From an uncultured Clostridia bacterium (lineage in GTDB: Bacteria; Bacillota; Clostridia; Christensenellales; UBA1242): DNA of 64,000 nt. Every line of letters begins with the position of its first letter. Positions within the stretch are counted from its first letter, which is position 1. Shown here in pieces: positions 34,564-42,486 of the stretch. The DNA is taken from assembly GCA_934754355.1 (NCBI GenBank), contig CAKVID010000001.1, positions 62,001 through 126,000 on the forward strand, read 5' to 3'. The notes beneath the pieces are model-generated. The model did not search any database. It was given only the letters and a program-made list of their open reading frames with translations, and was not told the DNA's origin. A program made the position numbers and the translations under genes.

Positions 34564-35088
34564 ATGCAAGATAAGAATAAAGAATTTGAGCATAAGCACC
34601 ACGATAAATGTACTCATGATAAATGTAATTGCCATCATGAAGAAGCAGTAATAAGTAATGCTCAAAACAAAGAACAAGAATATCTAGAACTTGCCCAAAG
34701 ACTGAAAGCAGAATTTGAGAACTACAAGAAGCGAAATGCTGATGTAGTAGCACAGAGTTTTGATAACGGAATTTGCCATACTGTATCCAAATTGCTTCCT
34801 GCAATAGATAGTTTTAAGCAAGCCAAGAGCAGTATTACAGATGAGAATGTTATCAAAGGTCTAGATTTGGTGCTTAATCAAATACTTACAGCCTTTGAGG
34901 AATTGGGGGTAACCAAAATTAAAGCCAAAGGAGAGATGTTCGACCCAAATTTCCATAATGCAGTGCTTACTGGAAATGAACCAAATGAACCCGATGGTAT
35001 AATTCTTGATGAATTTCAAGAAGGATTTATTCTAAAAAATGACCGAGTTATAAGACATAGCGTAGTTAAAATAAATAAATTGGATTAA
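34564..35088 (+). CDS. grpE: Nucleotide exchange factor GrpE
   Basis: A 174-residue protein. The N-terminus is His/Cys/Lys-rich (KHHDKCTHDKCNCHHEE, about 12-28), then coiled coil and the signature AEFENYKKRNADVV, LLPAIDSFKQA, GLDLVLNQILTAFEELGV and C-terminal beta wing FDPNFHNAVL ... GFILKNDRVIRHSVVKI. It releases ADP from DnaK. The metal-ligand-like N-terminal cluster is an uncommon addition. SD aaggag; nine bases after hrcA. Confidence 0.95.
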   Translation: MQDKNKEFEHKHHDKCTHDKCNCHHEEAVISNAQNKEQEYLELAQRLKAEFENYKKRNADVVAQSFDNGICHTVSKLLPAIDSFKQAKSSITDENVIKGLDLVLNQILTAFEELGVTKIKAKGEMFDPNFHNAVLTGNEPNEPDGIILDEFQEGFILKNDRVIRHSVVKINKLD

Positions 35089-35107
35089 TAAAAGGAGATA
35101 GAAAATT

Positions 35108-36937
35108 ATGTCAAAAATTATAGGTATAGACTTAGGTACAACAAATAGTTGTGTAGCAGTAATGGAAGGAGGAGAAGCAACCGTTATTGCTAACGCAGAA
35201 GGTAGCAGAACTACTCCATCAGTAGTTGCTTTTGCCAAAGATGGCGAGAGACTTGTAGGTCAAGTTGCTAAGCGTCAAGCAGTTGCTAATCCAGAACATA
35301 CAGTTATTTCTATTAAGAGAGATATGGGTACAGATAGAAAGGTTAAGATTGACGATAAATCTTATACTCCTCAAGAAATATCTGCAATGATACTTACTAA
35401 ATTAAAAAATGATGCTGAGAGTTATCTAGGCGAGAAAGTTACAGAGGCAGTTATAACTGTTCCTGCATACTTTAGTGATAGCCAAAGACAAGCAACCAAA
35501 GATGCTGGCAAAATTGCTGGTCTTGATGTTAAGAGAATTATTAATGAACCAACAGCAGCAGCACTTGCATATGGACTAGATAAGGGCGAGAATAAGAACC
35601 AAAAAATACTAGTATATGACCTAGGTGGCGGTACATTTGATGTATCTTTGCTAGAAATTGGTGATGGCGTATTTGAAGTTTTGGCAACAGCAGGTGATAA
35701 TAGACTTGGTGGTGATGATTTCGATGATGAGATTATCAAATTATTAGTAGAAGACTTCAAGAAAACTAATGGCGTAGATTTAAGTGGCGACAAACTTGCT
35801 ATGCAGAGATTAAAAGAAGCAGCAGAGAAGGCAAAAATTGATTTGTCTGCAGTAACTAAGACTACTGTTAGTCTTCCATTCATTACTGCTGATGCTACTG
35901 GTCCTAAACATTTGGAATATGAACTAACAAGAGCAAAATTTGACCAAATTACAGAACATTTAGTTAATAAGACTGTAGAAAAGATGAGACAAGTAATAAA
36001 CGATGCTAAACTTAGTTATTCAGATATCAATAAAGTATTGCTAGTTGGTGGTAGTACTAGAATTCCAGCAGTAGAAGCAATTGTTAAGAAAGAAACAGGC
36101 AAAGACCCATACAAGGGTATTAACCCAGATGAATGTGTAGCAATTGGTGCTGCAATTCAAGGTGGTGTACTTGCTGGCGATGTTAAAGATGTATTACTTC
36201 TAGATGTAACTCCACTTTCTCTTGGTATTGAGACTTTGGGCGGTGTATTTACTAAATTAATCGAGAGAAATACAACTATTCCTACTAAGAAATCTCAAGT
36301 ATTCTCTACTGCGGTAGATAATCAACCGGGTGTAGATATCCATGTACTTCAAGGCGAGAGAGAATTTGCCAAAGACAATAAGACTTTGGGTAGATTTCAA
36401 TTAAACGATATTCCTCCTGCTCCAAGAGGTGTTCCACAAATTGAAGTTACATTTGATATTGATGCAAATGGTATTGTATCTGTTAGTGCCAAAGATTTGG
36501 GTACTAATAAGGCTCAATCTATTACAATTACAGCAAGTTCTAATCTAGATGAGAAAGATATAGATAAGGCTATCAAAGAAGCCGAAGCGCATGCTGAAGA
36601 AGATAAGAAGAGAAAAGAATTAGTACAAACTAAGAATGATGCAGACAATCTAGTATTTGCTCTTGAGAAAATGCTTAAAGACAATGGCGATAGCATTTCT
36701 GCAGAAGATAAAGATAAATTAACTAAAGCAATTGAAGAAGCAAAGAAAGAATTTGAAACTGATGATATTGAGAAATTAAGAGCAGCAATGGATAAACTTT
36801 CAAAAGAAAACGAAGCAATTGTTACAAAATTATATCAAAATGCTGCGGCTAAAGCACAAGCAGAACAAAATACAGAAAGCAAAAAAGATGATGACGAAGT
36901 AATCGTTGAAGACCCTAAAGACAAAGAAAACAAATAA
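35108..36937 (+). CDS. dnaK: Hsp70 chaperone DnaK
   Basis: A 609-residue Hsp70. ATPase signatures IIGIDLGTTNSCVAVMEGG, VYDLGGGTFDVSLLEIGDG and VLLVGGSTRIPAVEA; the substrate-binding domain contains DVTPLSLGIETLGGVFTKLI and REFAKDNKTLGRFQL; C-terminal lid is helical and ends with an acidic DDDEVIVEDPKDK tail. Standard length and no damage. Third gene of hrcA-grpE-dnaK-dnaJ. SD aaaggag. Confidence 0.98.
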   Translation: MSKIIGIDLGTTNSCVAVMEGGEATVIANAEGSRTTPSVVAFAKDGERLVGQVAKRQAVANPEHTVISIKRDMGTDRKVKIDDKSYTPQEISAMILTKLKNDAESYLGEKVTEAVITVPAYFSDSQRQATKDAGKIAGLDVKRIINEPTAAALAYGLDKGENKNQKILVYDLGGGTFDVSLLEIGDGVFEVLATAGDNRLGGDDFDDEIIKLLVEDFKKTNGVDLSGDKLAMQRLKEAAEKAKIDLSAVTKTTVSLPFITADATGPKHLEYELTRAKFDQITEHLVNKTVEKMRQVINDAKLSYSDINKVLLVGGSTRIPAVEAIVKKETGKDPYKGINPDECVAIGAAIQGGVLAGDVKDVLLLDVTPLSLGIETLGGVFTKLIERNTTIPTKKSQVFSTAVDNQPGVDIHVLQGEREFAKDNKTLGRFQLNDIPPAPRGVPQIEVTFDIDANGIVSVSAKDLGTNKAQSITITASSNLDEKDIDKAIKEAEAHAEEDKKRKELVQTKNDADNLVFALEKMLKDNGDSISAEDKDKLTKAIEEAKKEFETDDIEKLRAAMDKLSKENEAIVTKLYQNAAAKAQAEQNTESKKDDDEVIVEDPKDKENK

Positions 36938-36952
36938 TAAAAGGCAAAATCA

Positions 36953-38083
36953 ATGAGTGATAAGAATTATTATGATATTCTAGGGGTTGGCAAAACTGCT
37001 AGCCCCGATGAAATCAAATCGGCATATAGAAAACTTGCCAAACAATATCACCCAGATATTAATAAAGACCCAGGTGCAAGCGAGAAATTCAAAGAAATTA
37101 ACGAAGCGTATGAGTGTCTATCTGACCCTCAGAAGAAATCTAACTATGACCAATTCGGAAGTGCGACAGGACCACAAGGCTTTGGAGGCTTTGGCGGAGG
37201 AAATGGTGGATTTAGTGGCTTTGGAGATTTTAGCGACTTAGGAGATATTTTCGGAAATATCTTTGGTGGTTTTGGCGGAAACTCAAAGACAATGGGATCA
37301 AGAGGAGAAGATTTGCAGATGCAAATCACTCTTTCTTTTGAAGAAGCAGTATTTGGTGTGAAGAAAGAATTGTCTGTGCCAAGAGTTGAGAGTTGTGCAA
37401 AATGTAATGGTACAGGTGCTAAGAATGGTACAGAATTTACTACTTGTACTGATTGTCATGGTACTGGCCAAGTAAGAATTACTGAGAATTCAATTTTTGG
37501 TAGAGTAGTTAGACAAGGACCATGTAAGACTTGTAATGGAACTGGTAAGATTATCAAAGAGAAATGTACTGAATGTAATGGTAATGGTTACAAGAAAGTT
37601 ACATCAAATATTACTGTTAATATTCCAGCAGGTATTGATGATGGTCAAGTGCTTACTATGCGTGGCAAAGGTAATTGTGGCAAGCGTGGTGGCGAAGATG
37701 GAGATTTGCACATTATTGTTAAGGTTAAACCTCATAAACTCCTTGTTCGTGATGGCTTTGATTTGAATTTGAAAGTATATGTTCCATTCTATACTCTTCT
37801 ACTTGGTGGAGAGATAGAAATCCCACTTCCTAAGGGTACTACAACTCTTAAAATTCCAGAACTTACTCAATCTAATACAGTATTTAAGTTAAAGGGTAAG
37901 GGTATTAAATATCTTAATAGAGAAATGTACGGCAATTTATCTGTAACAGTTGTTGCTGAGACTCCTAAGAGTCTTACAAAGTCGGATAAGAAAGCAATAG
38001 AGGAAATTAAGAACTCTATTAAGTCAGATAACTTTGCTAGATACAAAGACTATATGAAAGATATATCTAATCTAAATAAATAG
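36953..38083 (+). CDS. dnaJ: Hsp40 co-chaperone DnaJ
   Basis: A 376-residue type I J-protein. J domain NYYDILGVGKTASPDEIKSAY with HPD (about 33); Gly/Phe-rich linker (about 75-120); four zinc repeats CAKCNGTGA, CTDCHGTGQ, CKTCNGTGK, CTECNGNGY; C-terminal beta-sandwich domains with GKGNCGKRGGEDGDL. It stimulates DnaK ATPase. Last gene of the heat-shock operon; a terminator follows. Confidence 0.98.
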   Translation: MSDKNYYDILGVGKTASPDEIKSAYRKLAKQYHPDINKDPGASEKFKEINEAYECLSDPQKKSNYDQFGSATGPQGFGGFGGGNGGFSGFGDFSDLGDIFGNIFGGFGGNSKTMGSRGEDLQMQITLSFEEAVFGVKKELSVPRVESCAKCNGTGAKNGTEFTTCTDCHGTGQVRITENSIFGRVVRQGPCKTCNGTGKIIKEKCTECNGNGYKKVTSNITVNIPAGIDDGQVLTMRGKGNCGKRGGEDGDLHIIVKVKPHKLLVRDGFDLNLKVYVPFYTLLLGGEIEIPLPKGTTTLKIPELTQSNTVFKLKGKGIKYLNREMYGNLSVTVVAETPKSLTKSDKKAIEEIKNSIKSDNFARYKDYMKDISNLNK

Positions 38084-38100
38084 TAACTTTTCCATAAAAC

Positions 38101-38141
38101 AAAAAAACATAAGCAATAAAATTACTGCTTATGTTTTTTTT
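38101..38141. terminator. Bidirectional terminator between dnaJ and nadE
   Basis: Arms aaaaaaacataagca and tgcttatgttttttt around a ten-base loop; A and T runs on either side serve both convergent transcripts. Confidence 0.9.
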
Positions 38142-38149
38142 ATTACTAA

Positions 38150-38899
38150 TTATTCATAATCAAAATAATTGATGTAATCGCATGGGGATTTGTGTATGCT
38201 ATCTCTTTTGTGCTGTGAAGATTTGTGCATTTTTTGAATTTTATCTAAATTACTAGAATTCGTGCCAAATCTAATAAAATTATCTAATTCGTCATATGTA
38301 AAGCCAATTTTTTCTTCATCACTTTTGCCACTAAGTCCATCATCAGGGCTTTTATATACTAATTCTTTTCTAAGTCCAAGACATATGCCAATCTTACATA
38401 CTTCACTTTTAGTATAATTTCCTATTGGCGAGAAATCTCCAACATTGTCTCCCCATTTAGTTGTATATCCAATCATTGTTTCAGATAAATTAGATGTATT
38501 TACAACTAAATAATTAAGACTGCCAGCAATTGCATATAGGGTAGTCATTCTTATTCTAGGTGGGGTATTTATGGTAGAAATATCTTGAATTTCTGTTTTT
38601 TCGGTCTGTAATACTTTCTTTACATTGTCTATAAGTGGAGTATATGCATTATTTATATCAATTATTTGATATCTAATTCCAATGTCTTTGCAACTTTCTA
38701 TTGCTGTATCTACATCTCTAGTTGAGTTATTTGGCATAAGTATTCCAAGTACATTTTCTTTGCCTATAGCATCGGCACATAATTTAGCGCAAATTAAACT
38801 ATCTTTGCCGCCACTCATTCCAATTACAACACCATGTGCTTTGGCTTTATTTACATAGTTTTTTATGAATTCAATTATTTTTTTTATTTCATTTTCCAT
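38150..38899 (-). CDS. nadE: Ammonia-dependent NAD+ synthetase
   Basis: A 249-residue N-type ATP pyrophosphatase without the glutaminase domain. PP-loop GVVIGMSGGKDSLICAKLC (SGGKDS, usually SGGIDS); INTPPRIRMTTLYAIAG; NTSNLSETMIGYTTKWGDNVGDF, the nicotinate-binding/ammonia site signature; SPDDGLSGKSDEEKIGFTYDELD, the adenylate-binding loop. It amidates nicotinate adenine dinucleotide to NAD. Overlaps the PRPP-synthetase-like gene upstream by one base (TAATG-type junction), so the two are co-transcribed. Confidence 0.92.
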   Translation of the reverse strand: MENEIKKIIEFIKNYVNKAKAHGVVIGMSGGKDSLICAKLCADAIGKENVLGILMPNNSTRDVDTAIESCKDIGIRYQIIDINNAYTPLIDNVKKVLQTEKTEIQDISTINTPPRIRMTTLYAIAGSLNYLVVNTSNLSETMIGYTTKWGDNVGDFSPIGNYTKSEVCKIGICLGLRKELVYKSPDDGLSGKSDEEKIGFTYDELDNFIRFGTNSSNLDKIQKMHKSSQHKRDSIHKSPCDYINYFDYE

Positions 38900-39681
38900 T
38901 AGATTAAATCCTCAATATTAAATAATTTTAATTTTGGCAAGGCTTCTTTAGTAAGGCTATTTGATGAATAAATCTTCTTGACTTGTGGTATATCTAGTAA
39001 TCTTAGATTGTATTTGTTTTGTTCAAAATGCCCACAAATTATATATATTTCTGCGTCTTTTGGTAAATAACTTATACAACTAATAATTGTATCCCCGGTA
39101 GAAATAATGTCGTCTATGATTACAAATTTATTTGCTCCATCAATATTTCCAATTATTCTATGAGTATCTATAAGCCCAGTATTTATGGATCTATGTTTCT
39201 CAAAATAAATAGCATTTTCTCCTAATTTTGAGAATTTATCATAAGAACCTTTGTCTGTAAAGACTAACTTATCTGTATCAGTAAGACCAATTTCTGACTT
39301 GGATAGATTATAAATCTTGGATACTAACTGAATGACTTTGGCATTATTGAAGTATTGAAGTGATGAGTGTGGTTCGCAAATAGATAGGCTATCAAGATTT
39401 AATTTATTAAATAAATGTGCTACATTTTGGATAGTGCATACTTCAATGCCATTGTTTTTATCCATTCTCTGATAGGGTAGATATGATAATATCAAATTAA
39501 CTTTGCAATCATTTTGTTTGTAGAAGTCAACTACAATAAACAATTCAAAGAGAGAAATCTCTCCGTTATATAAAATTGTTACTTCATTATTTACGGCTAA
39601 GTTTCTAAGATTATTTGTTTTTAGTTTTAATTCTCCGCTAGAAAATCTTTCAAATGTATAATCTATTTTATTTATTATCAT
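38899..39681 (-). CDS. Short PRPP-synthetase-like phosphoribosyltransferase-fold protein
   Basis: A 260-residue protein; bacterial Prs is about 315. It keeps the order of Prs: start FERFSSGELKLK, NLILSYLPYQRMDKNNG (Prs: PYxRQDR), SLSICEPHSSLQYFNN (Prs: DxHxxQIQGFF), and the PRPP-binding loop NKFVIIDDIISTGDTIISC (Prs: VxVDDMIDTAGT). In an operon with nadE and opposite pncB, it may supply PRPP for nicotinate salvage, or act on a related pyrophosphoryl reaction like the Prs-like enzymes of NAD reconstitution pathways; both are inference. Promoter with palindrome overlapping the -10 lies upstream. Confidence 0.7.
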   Translation of the reverse strand: MIINKIDYTFERFSSGELKLKTNNLRNLAVNNEVTILYNGEISLFELFIVVDFYKQNDCKVNLILSYLPYQRMDKNNGIEVCTIQNVAHLFNKLNLDSLSICEPHSSLQYFNNAKVIQLVSKIYNLSKSEIGLTDTDKLVFTDKGSYDKFSKLGENAIYFEKHRSINTGLIDTHRIIGNIDGANKFVIIDDIISTGDTIISCISYLPKDAEIYIICGHFEQNKYNLRLLDIPQVKKIYSSNSLTKEALPKLKLFNIEDLI

Positions 39682-39705
39682 ATTTATTCCTTTATTTATA
39701 TTTAT

Positions 39706-39737
39706 TTAATGATATCATTAAAAAATGCTTTTGTCAT
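39706..39737 (-). promoter_or_regulatory. Promoter of nadE operon overlapped by a 16-bp palindrome (candidate operator)
   Basis: On the minus strand: ATGACA (39732-39737), 17-base spacer, TATCAT (39709-39714). The perfect palindrome TTAATGATATCATTAA (39706-39721) covers the -10 element. The divergent nadR-type/pncB promoter lies 30 bases to the right. Confidence 0.6.
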
Positions 39738-39750
39738 CTTAAAATATGTT

Positions 39751-39779
39751 TTGACAATAATTAATTATTTTGTTATATT
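39751..39779 (+). promoter_or_regulatory. Promoter for the adenylyltransferase-pncB-rsmE-mtaB-hit operon
   Basis: TTGACA, 17-base spacer, TATATT; 40 bases before the ATG. Confidence 0.8.
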
Positions 39780-39819
39780 TAAGTGGATAAAATTATTTAA
39801 AGGGAATAATTATATAAAT

Positions 39820-40326
39820 ATGAAAATTGGTGCATTCACGGGTAAATTTTATCCTCCACATATAGGGCATTTAAGTGCGGTAGATTATTCATTAACAAAG
39901 TGCGATAAGGTTATTATTGTAATTTCAAATAATGCTAGCCGAAATGAGAAAATCAAAAAAGACTATAATTTCGATATAATTGACGCAAAACTTATAAAGA
40001 ATTGGTTTGAAGAGTATTATATAGATAATGATAGAGTAGAGGTTGCAATTATTGACGAAAATGGACTTAAGCCTTATCCAGACAATCAAATTGAGTGGGT
40101 AGAGAGATTTAAGAGAAAATTTCCAGAAGTTAATGTAAAGATTGCAGATGAGAGTTATAGGGAATTTAATGAGAAGTTTTTTCCCGAATGTCAATTTCTT
40201 CCGTTGGAGAGAGATATTATTCCCATTCATTCTACATTAATTAGACAAAATGTGATGGCAAATATCCAATATATTATCCCAACTGCAAGAGATTATTTCA
40301 AAAATTTATATGGTAATAGGAAATAA
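39820..40326 (+). CDS. NadR/NadM-type nicotinamide (nicotinate) mononucleotide adenylyltransferase
   Basis: A 168-residue nucleotidyltransferase starting at ATG 39820; an open frame extends upstream to 39709 but covers the promoter. HxGH-type motif GAFTGKFYPPHIGHLSAV; later NGLKPYPDNQIEWVERFKRKF, FLPLERDIIPIHSTLIRQN (ISSTxIR-like) and IQYIIPTARDYF align in order with the adenylyltransferase domain of NadR. Neither the HTH nor the ribosylnicotinamide kinase domain of NadR is present. It would join AMP to (nicotinate) mononucleotide, linking PncB to NadE. One base before the pncB start region. Confidence 0.8.
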   Translation: MKIGAFTGKFYPPHIGHLSAVDYSLTKCDKVIIVISNNASRNEKIKKDYNFDIIDAKLIKNWFEEYYIDNDRVEVAIIDENGLKPYPDNQIEWVERFKRKFPEVNVKIADESYREFNEKFFPECQFLPLERDIIPIHSTLIRQNVMANIQYIIPTARDYFKNLYGNRK

Positions 40327-40327
40327 T

Positions 40328-41764
40328 ATGAATAATTTAATGATTGATTTTTATGAATTTACAATGGGTCAAGTATATTTTGATAGTGGTAAGAAAGACA
40401 CTATTGCTTGTTTTGATTTATTTTTTAGAAAATGTCCAGACAATGCAAGTTTTATTATTGCCAATGGAATAGATAAATGTTTGCAATTTCTAGAAAATTT
40501 CAAATTCTCTAATGAGGAAATTGACTATTTGAGACAACTTAATACTTTCTCTGATGATTATCTAGAGTATTTATCTTCTTTGCGTTTTAGTGGAGAGGTT
40601 ACAAGTGTCAAAGATGGAGAAGTCGTTTTTCCAAACGAGCCTGTGCTTACAGTCAAAGCCCCAATTATTGAAGCACAACTTGTAGAGACGGCACTTCTTC
40701 TTATTATTAACCATATGAGTTTGATTACAACTAAGGCTAGTCGAATTGTAAGGTCGGCAGGTGGTAGAAGTGTCATGGAATTTGGTAGTAGACGAGCGCA
40801 TGGTTTTGATGCTGCCAATTTAGGTGCTACTTGTGCGTGCGTTGCAGGAGCAGTGGGTACTGCTTGTACTATTGCAGGTTTTGAGACGGGTGTTAAAGTA
40901 TTGGGAACTATGGCACATAGTTTTGTTCAAAGTTTTGAGAGCGAATTTGAGGCATTTAAGGCTTATGCACTATCTTTTCCAGATAATGCAGTTCTGCTTG
41001 TTGATACTTACGACACACTGAATAGTGGTATTCCAAATGTAATAAGAGTGAATAATGAAATCTTGAAACCAATGGGAAAGAGTGTTAAGGGCATTAGAAT
41101 AGATAGCGGAGACCTAGCATATCTAAGCAAAATGGCGAGAAATATGCTTGACGAGGCAGAAATGGAAGATACAGAAATATGTGTATCTAATTCGCTTGAC
41201 GAATACTTAATCCACGATTTAATAAGTCAAGGTGCACCAATCAATTCTTTTGGTGTGGGCGAGAATATGATTACTAGTAAATCTAGCCCGGTGCTTAGTG
41301 GAGTATATAAATTATGTCAAATAATTGAAGACGACAAAGTTATCCCAACTATGAAGATATCAGACAATATAGGCAAGATTACTAATCCTGCAGAGAAAGA
41401 TGTTATTAGATTATTTGATAGTAACGGCAAGATTATTACAGATGTGATAACGCTTAAGAATGAGACAATAGATAGTGATAGTTATACTCTTATTGACCCA
41501 GAAAATACTTGGAAGACTAAGACCATTACTAATTTTACAGCCAAAAATATTAGAGATATTGTAATGATTGATGGCAAGAGATGTTTTGATAGTGTTCCAC
41601 TAGATATTACTAAGAAATATTTAAAGGAAGAATTAAAGACTTTGTGGGAAGAGAATTTAAGACTATATAATTCCCAAACCTTTATTGTTAGTCTTTCTAG
41701 TAGTTTACTTGATTTGAAAAACGATATTTTGCACAAACACAAGAATTTTAAGGATAAACTATGA
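40328..41764 (+). CDS. pncB: Nicotinate phosphoribosyltransferase
   Basis: A 478-residue type II phosphoribosyltransferase, normal length. Start ATG 40328 (SD aggaa); the earlier in-frame ATG at 40310 lies inside the previous gene. Signatures: LMIDFYEFTMGQVYF, SLITTKASRIVRSAG, MEFGSRRAHGFDAA (catalytic His/PRPP contact region), LGTMAHSFVQSF, LLVDTYDTLNSG, GIRIDSGDLAYLS. It converts nicotinate plus PRPP to NaMN. Overlaps rsmE by four bases (ATGA). Confidence 0.93.
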   Translation: MNNLMIDFYEFTMGQVYFDSGKKDTIACFDLFFRKCPDNASFIIANGIDKCLQFLENFKFSNEEIDYLRQLNTFSDDYLEYLSSLRFSGEVTSVKDGEVVFPNEPVLTVKAPIIEAQLVETALLLIINHMSLITTKASRIVRSAGGRSVMEFGSRRAHGFDAANLGATCACVAGAVGTACTIAGFETGVKVLGTMAHSFVQSFESEFEAFKAYALSFPDNAVLLVDTYDTLNSGIPNVIRVNNEILKPMGKSVKGIRIDSGDLAYLSKMARNMLDEAEMEDTEICVSNSLDEYLIHDLISQGAPINSFGVGENMITSKSSPVLSGVYKLCQIIEDDKVIPTMKISDNIGKITNPAEKDVIRLFDSNGKIITDVITLKNETIDSDSYTLIDPENTWKTKTITNFTAKNIRDIVMIDGKRCFDSVPLDITKKYLKEELKTLWEENLRLYNSQTFIVSLSSSLLDLKNDILHKHKNFKDKL

Positions 41765-42486
41765 AGAGATTTTATGTAAATAAAGAATTACAAGTGAATA
41801 GCAAAGTTACAATAGAAGGCATTGAGCATAATCATATTAGCAATGTTATGCGACTAAAAGTCAATGATGAGATAATTCTAGTGTGTGGCGATAATTATGA
41901 TTATTTGGCTAGAATTATAGATATTAGCAAGGGTAAGACAATTGTTGAAATATTAAGCAAAGATGTAAATAATGCAAATCCACGAAGTGATGTCACAGTA
42001 TTTCAAGCATTGGTTAAATCGGATAATATGTCGCTTATAGTTCAGAAATTAACCGAACTTGGTGTTAAAACTTTTATTCCATTTGAAAGTGAATTCATTA
42101 CGAGCAAAGATAAATATAATAAATGTCAAAAATTGCAAGAAATTTCTAATCAATCAATCAAACAGTGCAAGAGAAGTATTCCAATGAAAATTGAAAATAC
42201 TAAATCTTTCAAAGAAATGATTGAAGACTTGCATAATTATGATTTGGTTATCTTTGCTAATGAATGTGAACACTCATTTGATTTGAAGTCGATTTCTATT
42301 GAAAACAATAAAATTGCATTAATTATCGGCAGTGAGGGGGGCTTTAGCAAGCAAGAAATAGAAATGCTTGAAAATAATGGAGTAAAATCTATAAGTATGG
42401 GCAATAGAATTCTTAGAGCAGAAACAGCGTCAATTAGTCTAACTGCTGTAGTTATGTATTTAATAGGAGAATGGCATTATGAATAA
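41761..42486 (+). CDS. rsmE: 16S rRNA m3U1498 methyltransferase RsmE
   Basis: A 241-residue SPOUT methyltransferase. N-terminal PUA-like part IEGIEHNHISNVMRLKVND; FQALVKSDNMSLIVQKLTELGV; ISNQSIKQCKRS; and the knot signature IALIIGSEGGFSKQEIEML ... NRILRAETASISL. It methylates N3 of U1498. In Bacillus it follows prmA after dnaJ; here it follows pncB and is coupled to it. Overlaps mtaB by eight bases. Confidence 0.93.
   Translation: MKRFYVNKELQVNSKVTIEGIEHNHISNVMRLKVNDEIILVCGDNYDYLARIIDISKGKTIVEILSKDVNNANPRSDVTVFQALVKSDNMSLIVQKLTELGVKTFIPFESEFITSKDKYNKCQKLQEISNQSIKQCKRSIPMKIENTKSFKEMIEDLHNYDLVIFANECEHSFDLKSISIENNKIALIIGSEGGFSKQEIEMLENNGVKSISMGNRILRAETASISLTAVVMYLIGEWHYE

Noticed and set aside
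35422..35883. 153-codon minus-strand frame within dnaK
   Set aside because: It is a shadow of the dnaK coding frame; Ser/Leu-rich composition and no start signal.
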